Assembly (NCBI RefSeq): GCF_026735135.1
Contig: NZ_JAPQER010000002.1
Span: 124,001 to 188,000 of the forward strand
DNA: 64,000 nt
Direction of reading: 5' to 3'
From: Clostridium aestuarii
Lineage (GTDB): Bacteria; Bacillota; Clostridia; Clostridiales; Clostridiaceae
Below the pieces are notes generated by a model, which did no database searches, was not told the DNA's origin, and saw nothing but the letters and a program-made list of their open reading frames with translations. Shown piece after piece: positions 34,472 to 44,556 of the stretch (positions within the stretch are counted from its first letter, which is position 1; the number at the start of each line of letters is the position of its first letter). Both the position numbers and the translations under genes were made by a program.

Positions 34472-35278
34472 ATGAAAAGACAGGATATGCTCACGCTTAT
34501 AGGTATGATAGCCGGTGTTGGTATGATTATTTTTGGAATGGTAAATGGAGGAACAGTAGGAATGTTCATTGATCCATCATCCATAGCTATAACCGTGGGA
34601 GGTTCATTTTGTGCATTATTAATTAACTACCCGATAACTGAGTTTAAAAGGCTTGTAAAGGTAGTTGCACAAGCTTTTAAAGAAACAAGTATGGGTGGAG
34701 TTGAGATTTTAGATAGTTTTTCAGAACTCTCAAAAAAAGCAAGAAGAGAAGGATTATTATCTCTTGAGGATGATATTGAAAAAGTAGATGATGACTTTCT
34801 AAAAAAAGGGCTTCAGATGGTAGTTGATGGTATTGAACCTGAAACAATAAAAGATATTCTTGAACTTGAAATTGGAGAAATGGAAAAAAGGCATAAAGAT
34901 GGTGCTGATATGTTAAAAGCTTGGGGTGGGTACGCACCAGCTTTTGGTATGCTTGGTACTCTTATTGGACTTATTCAAATGCTTGCAAACCTTAATGACC
35001 CATCAAGTCTTGGACCAGGAATGAGTAAAGCACTTATAACAACATTTTATGGTTCGCTATTGGCAAGTTTAGTATTGAATCCTATGAGTGCTAACTTAAT
35101 GTATAAAAGTGGTCAGGAAATAACTGTAAAAGAAATGATGCTTGAAGGTGTACTTGCCATTCAGTCTGGCGTTAATCCGAGAGTAGTTGAAGAAAAACTT
35201 GTATCTTACTTAAATCCAGATGATAAACAAAAATATTATCAAAGTCAATCAGCTGGTGAGGTGGGAGAAGATGTCTAG
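34472..35278 (+). CDS. motA: Flagellar motor stator MotA
   Basis: MotA is the stator channel subunit that drives FliG. The 268-residue product has four membrane segments (about 8-28, 33-50, 150-170 and 180-200) and a large cytoplasmic loop between the second and third. ATG 34472 is preferred because AGGAGG is 8 nt upstream; GTG 34469 would be too close. The last 8 bases overlap motB. Confidence 0.95.
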   Translation: MKRQDMLTLIGMIAGVGMIIFGMVNGGTVGMFIDPSSIAITVGGSFCALLINYPITEFKRLVKVVAQAFKETSMGGVEILDSFSELSKKARREGLLSLEDDIEKVDDDFLKKGLQMVVDGIEPETIKDILELEIGEMEKRHKDGADMLKAWGGYAPAFGMLGTLIGLIQMLANLNDPSSLGPGMSKALITTFYGSLLASLVLNPMSANLMYKSGQEITVKEMMLEGVLAIQSGVNPRVVEEKLVSYLNPDDKQKYYQSQSAGEVGEDV

Positions 35279-36002
35279 AAGAAAAAAAAATCAACCAGAA
35301 CAAGGTGGAGGTGAAGAATGGCTGCAGACTTATGCAGACACTATAACTTTAGTATTAACGTTCTTCGTTTTACTCTATTCATTTTCAACAGTTGATGCAG
35401 CAAAATTCCAGCAATTAACAAATTCACTTCAATCGATAATGGCTGGGAAAAGCAGTAATGGAATTTTAGAGTTTAGTTTACATGATGGAGAAGTGCCCAT
35501 TGTAGGACAACCAGTTGAACTTGGACCTAAAAATCCTGGTAATAGTAATGAAATGTATAATAAAGTAAAAGGTTTTATAGAGGAAAATGATTTGAATGGA
35601 ACAGTTCAAATAAAGCGAGACAGCAGAGGAATAATTATGGAGCTTAAGGATAATGTTCTATTTGATATTGGAAAGGCAGAAATAAAGGAGCAGAGTAAGG
35701 AAATCTTAAATAAAATAAATAAGCTTATATCTTCTATTCCAAATGAGATTATAGTTGAAGGGCATACAGACAATGTGCCTATCCATAATTACAGATATCC
35801 CAGCAACTGGGAACTATCTACTCAAAGAGCTGTTAATGTTTTAAAATATTTTGTTCAAATAAAAGGACAAAACCCTGGAATGTTTCAAGCTGCTGGCTAT
35901 GGAGAGTATCGTCCTATAGCACAAAATAATACATATGAAAATAGGGCCAAAAATAGACGTGTAAATATATTAATAACAGCAAGTAAAAAGGAGAAGAAGT
36001 AG
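35271..36002 (+). CDS. motB: Flagellar motor stator MotB
   Basis: MotB anchors the stator to peptidoglycan. In the 243-residue product a single membrane helix contains the proton-conducting Asp23 (WLQTYADTITLVLTFFVLLY). A periplasmic OmpA-like domain has the peptidoglycan-binding pattern IIVEGHTDNVPI. Start ATG 35271 lies inside the end of motA after GGTGGGAG, indicating coupling. An in-frame ATG at 35220 would disrupt the N-terminus. Confidence 0.95.
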   Translation: MSRRKKNQPEQGGGEEWLQTYADTITLVLTFFVLLYSFSTVDAAKFQQLTNSLQSIMAGKSSNGILEFSLHDGEVPIVGQPVELGPKNPGNSNEMYNKVKGFIEENDLNGTVQIKRDSRGIIMELKDNVLFDIGKAEIKEQSKEILNKINKLISSIPNEIIVEGHTDNVPIHNYRYPSNWELSTQRAVNVLKYFVQIKGQNPGMFQAAGYGEYRPIAQNNTYENRAKNRRVNILITASKKEKK

Positions 36003-36003
36003 T

Positions 36004-36483
36004 ATGAGCGAAATTCAAAGCAAATCAGAAAAAAAAGCAAATGTTTTAAAAATAGTAATAATTGTTTTGTTAACAGCTATTCTTGTAGGCGGAGGAGCTT
36101 TTGCTGGATATTATTTTGCAAGTGGAAATAAACAAAAAGCTGCTAATTCAGATAGTGCTAAGGTAATGTTGGATCAAAAAACATTTTCATTAGATGAATT
36201 TATAGTTAATCTAAAAAGTAAAACAGCTGCAAAATATTTAAAAACAACTATTTATATTGGATATGCTAATATAAAAGAAAATAAACAATTAGAGGTTGAA
36301 TTGAAGGATAAAAAGCCTATTATGCGAGATGCTGTAAATGCAGTTTTAAGAAGTAAAACTAATGAAGATTTTGATAAAGATGGAGTAAAAAAGTTAAAGG
36401 AAGAAATTAAAAACAAAGTAAATCCACTACTCCAAAAAGGAAAAATAGCAGATGTTTATTTTTCAGAAATTATAGTTCAATAA
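36004..36483 (+). CDS. fliL: Flagellar basal body-associated protein FliL
   Basis: FliL surrounds the stator and stabilises it. The 159-residue protein has one N-terminal membrane helix (about 17-38) followed by the periplasmic SPFH-like domain (DEFIVNLKSKTAAKYLKTTI, about 60-79). It starts one base after the motB stop with GGAGAAG upstream. Confidence 0.92.
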   Translation: MSEIQSKSEKKANVLKIVIIVLLTAILVGGGAFAGYYFASGNKQKAANSDSAKVMLDQKTFSLDEFIVNLKSKTAAKYLKTTIYIGYANIKENKQLEVELKDKKPIMRDAVNAVLRSKTNEDFDKDGVKKLKEEIKNKVNPLLQKGKIADVYFSEIIVQ

Positions 36484-36495
36484 GGAAGTTGATAT

Positions 36496-36849
36496 ATGGG
36501 AACAAAAGAAACAATTGATATGTTTATAAAGGTTGCAGTGTTTTTACCATTTATAATATTTTTAATATATTTATTTTTTAAATTTGGTGGAGAAAAACTG
36601 CAAAATATACAAAATGGAAAATATATGAAGGTAATTGATAGAATGCCTTTATCTAAAGAAAATTATCTTTTCATAATTAAAATTGGTGAAAAAGGATATG
36701 TTATGTCCTCAACTCAGGGTAGTATTGAAATACTAAAAGAATTAGATGATAAGGAATTGATAAAGATTGAAGAATCTAAAAATATTTCTGAATGCGTAAA
36801 TATGAAAGAAATGATTACGAAACTTAAGACTAAAAAGGAAGATAAATAA
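36496..36849 (+). CDS. fliO: Flagellar export component FliO/FliZ
   Basis: A small membrane protein aiding assembly of FliP. The 117-residue product has an N-terminal membrane helix (about 11-28) and a short cytoplasmic domain with MKVIDRMPLSKENYLFIIKI, the FliO family pattern. Its stop overlaps the fliP start by one base (TAATG). Confidence 0.88.
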   Translation: MGTKETIDMFIKVAVFLPFIIFLIYLFFKFGGEKLQNIQNGKYMKVIDRMPLSKENYLFIIKIGEKGYVMSSTQGSIEILKELDDKELIKIEESKNISECVNMKEMITKLKTKKEDK

Positions 36850-37619
36850 TGAAAAAGAAAAATGTTTTAATAATGATATTAGCACTAATATGTGTTCTGT
36901 TTACAATAAAGACAAATGTATATGCAGAACCTAATACTATACCTGTACCTAATATAGATATTTCAATAGATAAAGCAAGCACACCAAAGGATTATGTTGA
37001 TAATATTAAATTGCTTATAATATTAACAATGCTTACTGTATTACCTTCTTTTATAGTAATGATGACTAGTTTTACAAGAACTATTGTTGTGCTTGGGTTT
37101 ATGAGAAGTGCAATGGGAACTCAACAAGCGCCACCTAATCAGGTGTTAGTTGGACTTGCTTTGTTTTTAACTATCTTTATTATGTCACCAACGTACAATA
37201 AAATTAACAATGAAGCTATACAGCCATTTCTTGAAAATAAAATAAATCAAGAACAGGCTTTTGAAATAGGTTCTAAGCCTATAAGGGAGTTCATGCTAAG
37301 GCAAACGAGAAAAAAAGATTTAGAGTTATTTTTGGATATTTCAAGGATAGACAAATCCGAAATAACTGAGAATAATGTGCCGCTTCATATAGCTGTTCCA
37401 GCCTTTATAATTAGTGAGCTTAAAACCGCTTTTAAAATAGGATTTTTAATTTATATACCATTTTTAATTATCGATATTGTAGTAGCAAGTGTTCTTATGT
37501 CTATGGGAATGTTTATGTTGCCACCTGTAATGATATCTCTGCCGTTTAAAATATTATTATTTGTTATGGTAGATGGATGGTATCTTTTAGTTAAATCTTT
37601 AATTATGAGTTATTCGTGA
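36849..37619 (+). CDS. fliP: Flagellar export gate protein FliP
   Basis: FliP is a core ring subunit of the export gate. The 256-residue protein begins with a cleavable signal peptide (MKKKNVLIMILALICVLFTI), as in Gram-positive and enteric FliP, and contains MTSFTRTIVVLGFMRSAMG and GTQQAPPNQVLVGLALF (about 77-110), plus four membrane segments. It is translationally coupled to fliO. Confidence 0.96.
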   Translation: MKKKNVLIMILALICVLFTIKTNVYAEPNTIPVPNIDISIDKASTPKDYVDNIKLLIILTMLTVLPSFIVMMTSFTRTIVVLGFMRSAMGTQQAPPNQVLVGLALFLTIFIMSPTYNKINNEAIQPFLENKINQEQAFEIGSKPIREFMLRQTRKKDLELFLDISRIDKSEITENNVPLHIAVPAFIISELKTAFKIGFLIYIPFLIIDIVVASVLMSMGMFMLPPVMISLPFKILLFVMVDGWYLLVKSLIMSYS

Positions 37620-37629
37620 GGTGTTTTAA

Positions 37630-37899
37630 ATGAGTGAAGATATGGTAATTGGTATATTAAAGGATGCGATAACTACAGCACTTAAAGCTGGAGCCCCTAT
37701 TCTACTTGTATCTATAGCTGTAGGACTTATAATAAGTGTATTTCAAGCAACGACTCAAATTCAGGAACAGACTTTGACTTTTGTTCCTAAATTGATTACT
37801 GTAGCTTTAGTCGGACTTGTTGGAGCTAAATTTATGGGACAGACAGTTATGAGTTTTACAGAAAGAATATTTGAAATTATCGCAAACATAACACAATAG
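37630..37899 (+). CDS. fliQ: Flagellar export gate protein FliQ
   Basis: An 89-residue two-helix membrane subunit of the export gate. LKAGAPILLVSIAVGLIISV and FQATTQIQEQTLTFVPKL are diagnostic. It lies 10 nt after fliP and 13 nt before the fused fliR-flhB. Confidence 0.96.
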   Translation: MSEDMVIGILKDAITTALKAGAPILLVSIAVGLIISVFQATTQIQEQTLTFVPKLITVALVGLVGAKFMGQTVMSFTERIFEIIANITQ

Positions 37900-37912
37900 G
37901 TGGGATGAAATT

Positions 37913-39757
37913 TTGATTAATACAGTTTATTTTACAGCCTTTATACTTGTATTTTTAAGAATATCTGCTTTTTTCATGGTTGTACCAGTATTTTTCCCAA
38001 AAGGAACTCCTAAGATTATAAAGGGTATTCTTCCTGCTAGTATAGCATTTATGCTTTTGCCAGGAATTGATTATTCAAGTGTAAATTTAATAAATAGCAA
38101 TTTTCAATTAATGGTGTTTGGTATTACTGAAATTACAACTGGTTTAACCTTAGGATTTATTACAACCTTATGTTTTTATTGTATTAGGTATGCAGGAAGC
38201 ATGATGGATATGCAAGTTGGATTTGCAATGCTGTCTATGTTTGATCCAAGTGCCAACAGTAATGTTACATTGATAGAGCGAATATTATATTGGCTTAGTT
38301 TAATTATATTTTTAATTATAGATGGACATCATATGTTGATAAAAACTTTAGTAGAAACTTTTGATGTTATACATATTGGAAAATTCATTTTATCACAAAA
38401 AAGTGCTATGCACGTTATAGAAGTTTTTATAAAATATTTTGAATTAGGTTTGAGAATAGCAATACCGATAGTATTGATTATTATATTAACTGATTTAACT
38501 ATGGGATTAGTTGCAAGAACTGTTCCACAGTTAAATGTGATGATTTTAGGTATGCCTGTAAAGATTTTATTAGGATTAACTGTAGTTTCACTTTCACTTC
38601 CTATGTTTTGTAAAATTATCATCAGTGGATTTGACAATATACCATATACTATAAGGCAAATATATAAAATGATACCTCTTATAGTAATTTTTGCGGCAGA
38701 TGATGGTGGAGAAAAAACGGAAGAAGCAACACCACATAAATTAAACGAAGCTAAGAAAAAGGGACAAATTGCTAAAAGTAAGGAAATAACATCAGCACTT
38801 ACTTTATTAGCATCGGCTATTATTTTGATAACTTTAGGGGAATATGTGATAAATTCTTTTAGAAGCAATATAATTCAATTTTTAGGAAGTAATTTTAATA
38901 TAGAACTTAATTATAGTAGTTTGCAGGGAATATGGATAACTGTTTTGTTAAGAATTTCAATGGTTTTTTTACCGGTTGTAGTACCTATAATGCTAATAGG
39001 TACTATGGGCAGTTTTATGCAATCGGGTGTTATTAATACCACAGAAACTTTAAAACCAGATATCAAGAAATTAAATCCTTTAAGTGGCTTTAAAAAGATG
39101 TTTTCTTTAAGAACTGTAGTAGAACTTTTTAAGGATATTGCTGTAATTACAGTGGTAGGTTATATAGGATATAAATTTTTAAAGAATAATCTTTTTCAAG
39201 TTTTAAATATGGGCAACTTAAAAATTTATGCTATTGTAATAGAATTTCTTAAGTTAGTCGCTGATATATTTTTTAGAATTGCATTAGCTATGATAGTTAT
39301 ATCTATAATAGATTTTGTATATCAAAAATATCAATTTAAAAAAGAGATGAAAATGTCAAAGCAAGAAATAAAAGAAGAATTTAAACAGCAAGAAGGAGAC
39401 CCTCAAGTAAAGGGTAAGATAAAACAGAAGCAAAGAGAAATGGCTATGGGCAGAATGATGCAGCAAGTTCCAGATGCTTCAGTTATTATAACTAACCCTA
39501 CTCATATAGCAGTAGCTTTAAAGTATGAGGATGGAAGTGGAAGTGCACCTATGCTTGTAGCAAAAGGAAGCGGTTATCTTGCAATAAAGATCAAGGAAAT
39601 AGCAAAAGAAAATGAGGTGCCTATTATTGAAAACAAGCCTCTTGCTAGAATTATATTTAAACAGGTCGATTTGGATAAAGAAATTCCTGAAGAAATGTAT
39701 CAAGCAGTGGCAGAAATTTTGGCATTAGTACATAAACTTAAAAGGACAAGAAAGTAA
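37913..39757 (+). CDS. Fused export gate protein FliR-FlhB
   Basis: A single 614-residue chain joins FliR (1 to about 258, six hydrophobic segments) to FlhB (about 262-614). FlhB begins at ADDGGEKTEEATPHKLNEAK, has four membrane helices, and keeps the NPTH autocleavage motif (ITNPTHIAVAL, Asn528) that switches export from hook to filament. The fusion is known in clostridia; both halves appear complete. The start is TTG 37913 after AGGTGGGA; no ATG is available. It is followed by flhA after a short gap. Confidence 0.95.
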   Translation: MINTVYFTAFILVFLRISAFFMVVPVFFPKGTPKIIKGILPASIAFMLLPGIDYSSVNLINSNFQLMVFGITEITTGLTLGFITTLCFYCIRYAGSMMDMQVGFAMLSMFDPSANSNVTLIERILYWLSLIIFLIIDGHHMLIKTLVETFDVIHIGKFILSQKSAMHVIEVFIKYFELGLRIAIPIVLIIILTDLTMGLVARTVPQLNVMILGMPVKILLGLTVVSLSLPMFCKIIISGFDNIPYTIRQIYKMIPLIVIFAADDGGEKTEEATPHKLNEAKKKGQIAKSKEITSALTLLASAIILITLGEYVINSFRSNIIQFLGSNFNIELNYSSLQGIWITVLLRISMVFLPVVVPIMLIGTMGSFMQSGVINTTETLKPDIKKLNPLSGFKKMFSLRTVVELFKDIAVITVVGYIGYKFLKNNLFQVLNMGNLKIYAIVIEFLKLVADIFFRIALAMIVISIIDFVYQKYQFKKEMKMSKQEIKEEFKQQEGDPQVKGKIKQKQREMAMGRMMQQVPDASVIITNPTHIAVALKYEDGSGSAPMLVAKGSGYLAIKIKEIAKENEVPIIENKPLARIIFKQVDLDKEIPEEMYQAVAEILALVHKLKRTRK

Positions 39758-39777
39758 TATAGTAAAGGGTGAGTGCT

Positions 39778-41850
39778 TTGGAAAAAAGGGGAAACCTAAA
39801 TGAAAAACTTAAAAATAGTTCGGATATATTAGTAGCTTTTGGTGTTATAGGAATAGTACTTATGATAATTATTCCTATGCCAACACTCCTTTTAGATATT
39901 TTTATAGCTCTGAATATTACAGTTGGAACAGTTATTATTTTGTTAACTATGTTTACCACAGAAGTTCTACAATTCTCAGTATTTCCTACAATGCTTTTAG
40001 TTACAACACTTTTTAGATTAGGACTAAATATATCTTCTACAAGATTAATACTTAGAGATCATTATGCTGGAGATATAATTGAGACCTTTGGAACATTTGT
40101 TGTAGGTGGGAATTTTGTAGTTGGTATAATAATATTTTTAATTATAGTTATTATCCAATTTGTTGTAATTACAAATGGTGCTGGTAGGGTATCGGAAGTT
40201 TCAGCAAGATTTACATTAGATGCTATGCCTGGTAAATAAATGAGTATTGATGCTGATTTAAATGCAGGGTTAATATCTGAAATTGAAGCAAGAGAGAGAA
40301 GAGAAAAGATTCAACAAGAAGCTGGTTTTTATGGAGCTATGGATGGAGCATCTAAGTTCGTAAAAGGAGATGCTATTGCTGGAATAGTAATTACTATTAT
40401 AAACATAATTGCTGGAATAATAATAGGAGTTGTAATTGAAAAAATGCCAGCAGGTCAAGCAGTTACTACATATGTAAGACTTACAATTGGTGATGGACTA
40501 GTGAGTCAGGTTCCAGCACTATTGATTTCTACAGCTTCAGGTATATTAGTAACTAGGTCTTCTACTAATGAAAATTTTGGTAATTTACTTATTAAACAGT
40601 TAACTGGATTTCCAAAAGTTTTAGCTATAGCATCTGTTATTTTAATGATTTTAGGTTTTATTCCAGGGTTTCCTAAGTTTGCGTTTTTTGTGTTAGCAGC
40701 TGCAAATGGAATTAGTGCTTATTTCCTTTATAAAGAAGAAAAAGAAAAGGTTATTATGCAAATTCAAACGGAAGAGGAAGAATTAATTGAAACCGAAAAA
40801 AGAGAACCTGAAAATGTTACTAGTTTAATTTCGGTAGAACCTATGGATATAGAAATAGGTTACGGTCTTATACCACTTGCTGATGAAGGAACAGGAGGAG
40901 ATTTGCTTCAGAGAATTGCTTCTGTAAGAAGACAGTGTGCAATTGAAATGGGAGTAATTGTACAGCCTATTAGAATCAGAGATAATCTTCAACTAAAAAC
41001 TAATGAATATATAATTAAGATTAGAGGTACTGCTATTGTAAAAGGTGAACTTATGCCTAATATGCTTATGTGTATGGATCCAAGTGGAGAAGAAATTGAA
41101 CTTGAAGGTATTAGGACTATAGAGCCTACATTTGGACTTCCAGCTCTATGGATAAATAATGATCAAAGAGAAGAAGCTGAAATTAAAGGATTTACTGTTG
41201 TTGATCCAACTACAATTATGGTTACTCATTTAACAGAAACTATTAAGGCTCATTCATATGAATTGTTAGGAAGACAGGAAACTAAAATGATAATAGACAG
41301 TGTAAATGAAAAATACAGTACAGTTGTTCAAGAATTGATACCTGATTTAATGACAATTGGAGAGGTTCAAAAAGTACTCCAAAACCTTTTAAAAGAAAAA
41401 ATTTCTATAAAGGATATGGTAACAATATTAGAAGCTTTAGCAGATAATTCAACAACTACTAAAGATATTGAACTCTTAACTGAATATGTGAGGTTTGCAC
41501 TTGCAAGAACAATATGCAATCCATTAGTAGATGAAAGTGGGAGGATTACGGTTGCAGTATTAGCTCCAGAACTTGAACAGATAATTGGAAACAATATTCA
41601 AAAATCTATGCAGGGATCTTTTCCAGCGATTAATCCGGAAATTACAACTAGGATATTTGATTCTATAAAAAATGTTTTGGATACTGTACATTTTTACAAT
41701 AATCAACCTGTAATTTTAGTATCACCTAAAATTAGACCCGCTTTAAGGAAGCTCATTGAAATGGCATTTTCAAATGTTAATATATTATCTTTGAATGAAA
41801 TACCTAATGATATAGAGATTAGAACCGAAGGAGTTGTTACTCACCAATGA
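39778..41850 (+). pseudogene. flhA: flhA interrupted by an in-frame TAA
   Basis: FlhA is the large export gate subunit that docks chaperone-substrate complexes. The reading frame is continuous except for TAA at 40237-40239. The upstream part ends RVSEVSARFTLDAMPGK and the downstream part begins MSIDADLNAGL. Together they form the FHIPEP signature ...LDAMPGKQMSIDAD, with the invariant Gln replaced by a stop (CAA to TAA is one transition). Both halves are intact: eight membrane segments overall (three before, the rest after) and the cytoplasmic domain. Start is TTG 39778 behind GGGTGA, or GTG 39769. The ATG right after the stop could restart translation. It could be pseudogene, strain mutation, read-through or sequencing error. 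Confidence 0.9.
40237..40239 (+). other. Premature stop codon in flhA
   Basis: TAA in the position of the conserved Gln codon of the FHIPEP motif. The next codon is ATG, so terminating ribosomes could reinitiate without moving far, giving a 536-residue second chain. There is no frameshift and no repeat or insertion around it. Confidence 0.85.
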
Positions 41851-43013
41851 TTATAAAGAAATACATAGTTAACAGTATGAATGAAGCTATGGAGAGAATA
41901 AGATATGAATTAGGAAAAGATGCTGTAATAATAAGTCAGAGAAAAATTAGAAAATCAGGAGTTAAAGGATGGTTTTCATCTAAAGCTATAGAAGTTACAG
42001 CTGCTGTGGATAATAATAAAAACAAAGTTAATGATTCTATGAAAGAAAGTATTGATATTATAAAAAAAGCTATAAAAAACAAGACACCTAATATACAAAG
42101 CAAAGAAAAAATAAATTTAAAGGAAGAAATAAAAGAAAAAAAACCAATAGAAAAAAAAGAAGAAATTAATTCGAAAATAAATGATGAAATGCTAAAAGAA
42201 ATGCAGGAAATGAAGGCCGTGATAAATGATTTAGTAAACAAAACTGAAAAAAATGGCGGCAGAAAAAGTAAGATAAGAATTAAACTTGAGAAAAATGATT
42301 TAAATGATAGAACTATTAAAAAAATATTGGCTAGAGCAAGAAGTTTAGATAAAAATATAGATGAATATGAAAGAGTTAGGATTTCAATAAAAAAGATGAT
42401 AAAAGCATCTGATGATAAATTCAAAAATACTGTTGTTTTAGTAGGACCAACTGGAGTTGGTAAAACAACTACTGTTGCAAAGCTTGCAGGAAAATTTGCA
42501 TTAATAGAAAAGAAAAAGGTAGGACTTATAACTATTGATACATATAGAATAGGGGCGGTGGAGCAATTGAAAGCGTATGCAAATATTATGAGCATACCCT
42601 TTGAAATGGTAATTACATTAGAAGATATGGAAAATGCATTAAAAAGTATGGAAGATTGCGATATAGTTCTAATTGATACAACAGGAAGAAGCAGTAAGAA
42701 TGAATCACAAATAGCTGAACTTAATACTTTTATACAAAAAACTAATACAGATAATATATATTTGGTAGTGAGTTCTACGACAAAGGATAAGGATGTTGAG
42801 GCTATTATTGAAGGATATAAAGTACTGAATTTTAACAATGTAATCATTACTAAGTTGGATGAAACAACAACTTATGGATCTATATTGAATATTTTAGATA
42901 TAGCTAATAAACCTCTCAGCTTTGTTACTACAGGGCAAAATGTACCAGATGATTTAAAAAGATTAAGCGACGAAGAAATTTGCAAACTTGTTTTAGGAGA
43001 GAAAGTTATATGA
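41847..43013 (+). CDS. flhF: Flagellar SRP-like GTPase FlhF
   Basis: FlhF sets position and number of flagella. The 388-residue protein has a basic, low-complexity N-terminal domain (about 45-140), then the NG GTPase domain with GPTGVGKTTTVAKLAGKF (about 199-216), IDTYRIGAVEQLKAYA, DTTGRS and TKLDETT. It overlaps the end of flhA by ATGA, and flhG overlaps its own end the same way. Confidence 0.95.
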   Translation: MIIKKYIVNSMNEAMERIRYELGKDAVIISQRKIRKSGVKGWFSSKAIEVTAAVDNNKNKVNDSMKESIDIIKKAIKNKTPNIQSKEKINLKEEIKEKKPIEKKEEINSKINDEMLKEMQEMKAVINDLVNKTEKNGGRKSKIRIKLEKNDLNDRTIKKILARARSLDKNIDEYERVRISIKKMIKASDDKFKNTVVLVGPTGVGKTTTVAKLAGKFALIEKKKVGLITIDTYRIGAVEQLKAYANIMSIPFEMVITLEDMENALKSMEDCDIVLIDTTGRSSKNESQIAELNTFIQKTNTDNIYLVVSSTTKDKDVEAIIEGYKVLNFNNVIITKLDETTTYGSILNILDIANKPLSFVTTGQNVPDDLKRLSDEEICKLVLGEKVI

Positions 43014-43885
43014 TAGACCAAGCACAGAGATTAAGGGAGTTAGTTAAAGAAAAAAGTTTACATAAAGGTTTAGATTATAATGATGAAAAAGCAAAAATTA
43101 TTACAGTTACATCTGGAAAAGGTGGAGTTGGAAAAAGTAATTTTGTTGTAAATCTAGGTATTACTCTTCAGAAAATGGGTAAGTCTGTATTAATATTTGA
43201 TGCAGATGTAGGAATGGGAAACGATGATGTGTTAATGGGCTTTTTACCAAAATACAATATTTATGATATAATATTGTATGGAAAAGAAATTGATGATGTA
43301 GTAATTGAAGGACCCTTTGGGATAAGGCTTCTTCCAGGTGGATCAGGTTTAAATAAAATTGATGAAATAGATGATAATAAGAGAAAAATTTTTTTAGAAA
43401 AATTAAGTTCTCTTAAAGGATTTGATTTTATAATTATGGATACAGGAGCAGGAATAAATAAGACTGTTTTAGGATTCATATATTGTTGTCAAGAACTTAT
43501 AGTAATTACTACTCCAGAACCTACTTCTTTAACAGATGCTTACAGTCTTGTTAAAGCGGTTACCCATTTTAAAATCAAGTCAACAGCAAAAGTTATTATA
43601 AATAGAGTACTGGATTACAAGGAAGGCGATATGACTTTTAAAAAGTTTAATAATGCTGTACTAAAATTTTTAAATATTAAGCTTGAACATTTAGGAAATA
43701 TATCTGAAGATAGAAAGCTTATAAAAGCAGTTAGAAATCAAAAACCATTTGTGATTGATTACCCCAATTGTGAGGCTGCTCAAGATATAAAAAACATAGC
43801 ATTAAAACTATGCGGAGATGTTAATAGTAACACTGGTACAGGAATACAGAGTCTATTTAAGAAAATATTTAGTGTTTTTTCATAA
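43010..43885 (+). CDS. flhG: MinD-like flagellar number regulator FlhG
   Basis: FlhG is a membrane-cycling ATPase that restrains FlhF. In 291 residues it shows the deviant Walker A SGKGGVGKS (residues 35-43), FDADVGMGNDDVLMGF (about 65-80), and an N-terminal helix with DQAQRLRELV, the FlhF-activating element. I use ATG 43010 (overlapping the flhF stop, GGAGAG upstream) rather than an in-frame ATG 30 bases earlier. Confidence 0.94.
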   Translation: MIDQAQRLRELVKEKSLHKGLDYNDEKAKIITVTSGKGGVGKSNFVVNLGITLQKMGKSVLIFDADVGMGNDDVLMGFLPKYNIYDIILYGKEIDDVVIEGPFGIRLLPGGSGLNKIDEIDDNKRKIFLEKLSSLKGFDFIIMDTGAGINKTVLGFIYCCQELIVITTPEPTSLTDAYSLVKAVTHFKIKSTAKVIINRVLDYKEGDMTFKKFNNAVLKFLNIKLEHLGNISEDRKLIKAVRNQKPFVIDYPNCEAAQDIKNIALKLCGDVNSNTGTGIQSLFKKIFSVFS

Positions 43886-43897
43886 TGGAGGTTAGGT

Positions 43898-44554
43898 GTG
43901 AGTAATTTGAATTTTAAGATAAATAATAAGATAGATATAATTTATAATAATGAATTTTATAATTGTGATATTCAAGATATTAAAAGTGGTTATTTAGCTA
44001 TAAGTATTCCAATAAAAGAAACTCAATATTTGCCTCTTAGAAAAGATGAAAAAATTGATGTTTTGTATTATGATGAAACTTGTATATATGAGTTTTCATC
44101 AGTAGTTGTAAAGAGAGAACAGGCTAATATACCTTTGCTTTGGATAAAGATACCTAAAAAATTTAAAAAAATTCAGAGAAGAAAATTTGTACGTGTATCT
44201 GTATTGTTTAATGGAAAGTATGCAGTGATTGAAAAGAAAATGACTATAAATAAGCAAACTATATCAGAAATGAAATTTTTTGATGCTGTTATACTAGACT
44301 TAAGTGGCGGCGGAACTAAATTAAGGATTAAAGCTAATATAAAATCAGGAGATTCAATCTTAGTAGTATTACCTATGAAAAAAGGGGCAATGATTGTAAA
44401 AGGTAAAGTAATAAGAGCTGTAAAAGATGAATTGAAAAATAGTATTTGTGGTATTAAATTTATTGAATTAAGTATGAATGAACAAGATAGGATAGTGCAA
44501 TTTGTTTTTTCCATTATGCGTGAACAAATGAAAAAAGGATTAAAGGAGGATTAG
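43898..44554 (+). CDS. PilZ-domain flagellar brake protein (YcgR-like)
   Basis: Proteins of this type bind cyclic di-GMP and slow or stop the motor. The 218-residue product has an N-terminal YcgR-like beta domain (1-95) and a C-terminal PilZ domain (about 96-205) with the c-di-GMP ligands RRKFVRV (RxxxR) and DLSGGGTKLRI (DxSGGG), both intact. It starts with GTG 43898 after TGGAGG and lies 2 nt before the sigma factor gene. Confidence 0.88.
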   Translation: MSNLNFKINNKIDIIYNNEFYNCDIQDIKSGYLAISIPIKETQYLPLRKDEKIDVLYYDETCIYEFSSVVVKREQANIPLLWIKIPKKFKKIQRRKFVRVSVLFNGKYAVIEKKMTINKQTISEMKFFDAVILDLSGGGTKLRIKANIKSGDSILVVLPMKKGAMIVKGKVIRAVKDELKNSICGIKFIELSMNEQDRIVQFVFSIMREQMKKGLKED

Positions 44555-44556
44555 GT

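Noticed and set aside
38329..38868. 179-codon minus-strand frame opposite fliR-flhB
   Set aside because: It is a shadow of a strongly conserved plus-strand gene; no start signals or recognisable domain.
37913..39757. Assembly error joining fliR and flhB
   Set aside because: FliR-FlhB fusions are known in clostridia, both halves and the linker look natural, and there is no internal ribosome site or start.
39778..41850. Programmed stop-codon read-through or recoding in flhA
   Set aside because: No recoding signal is visible, the residue lost is the invariant Gln, and a single C to T change explains it; kept as a mutation or sequencing error.
41936..42847. 303-codon open frame on the minus strand opposite flhF
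   Set aside because: It lies wholly opposite a clear gene, has no ribosome site, and its Leu/Phe/Ser-rich product is what AT-rich Lys/Glu codons give in antisense.
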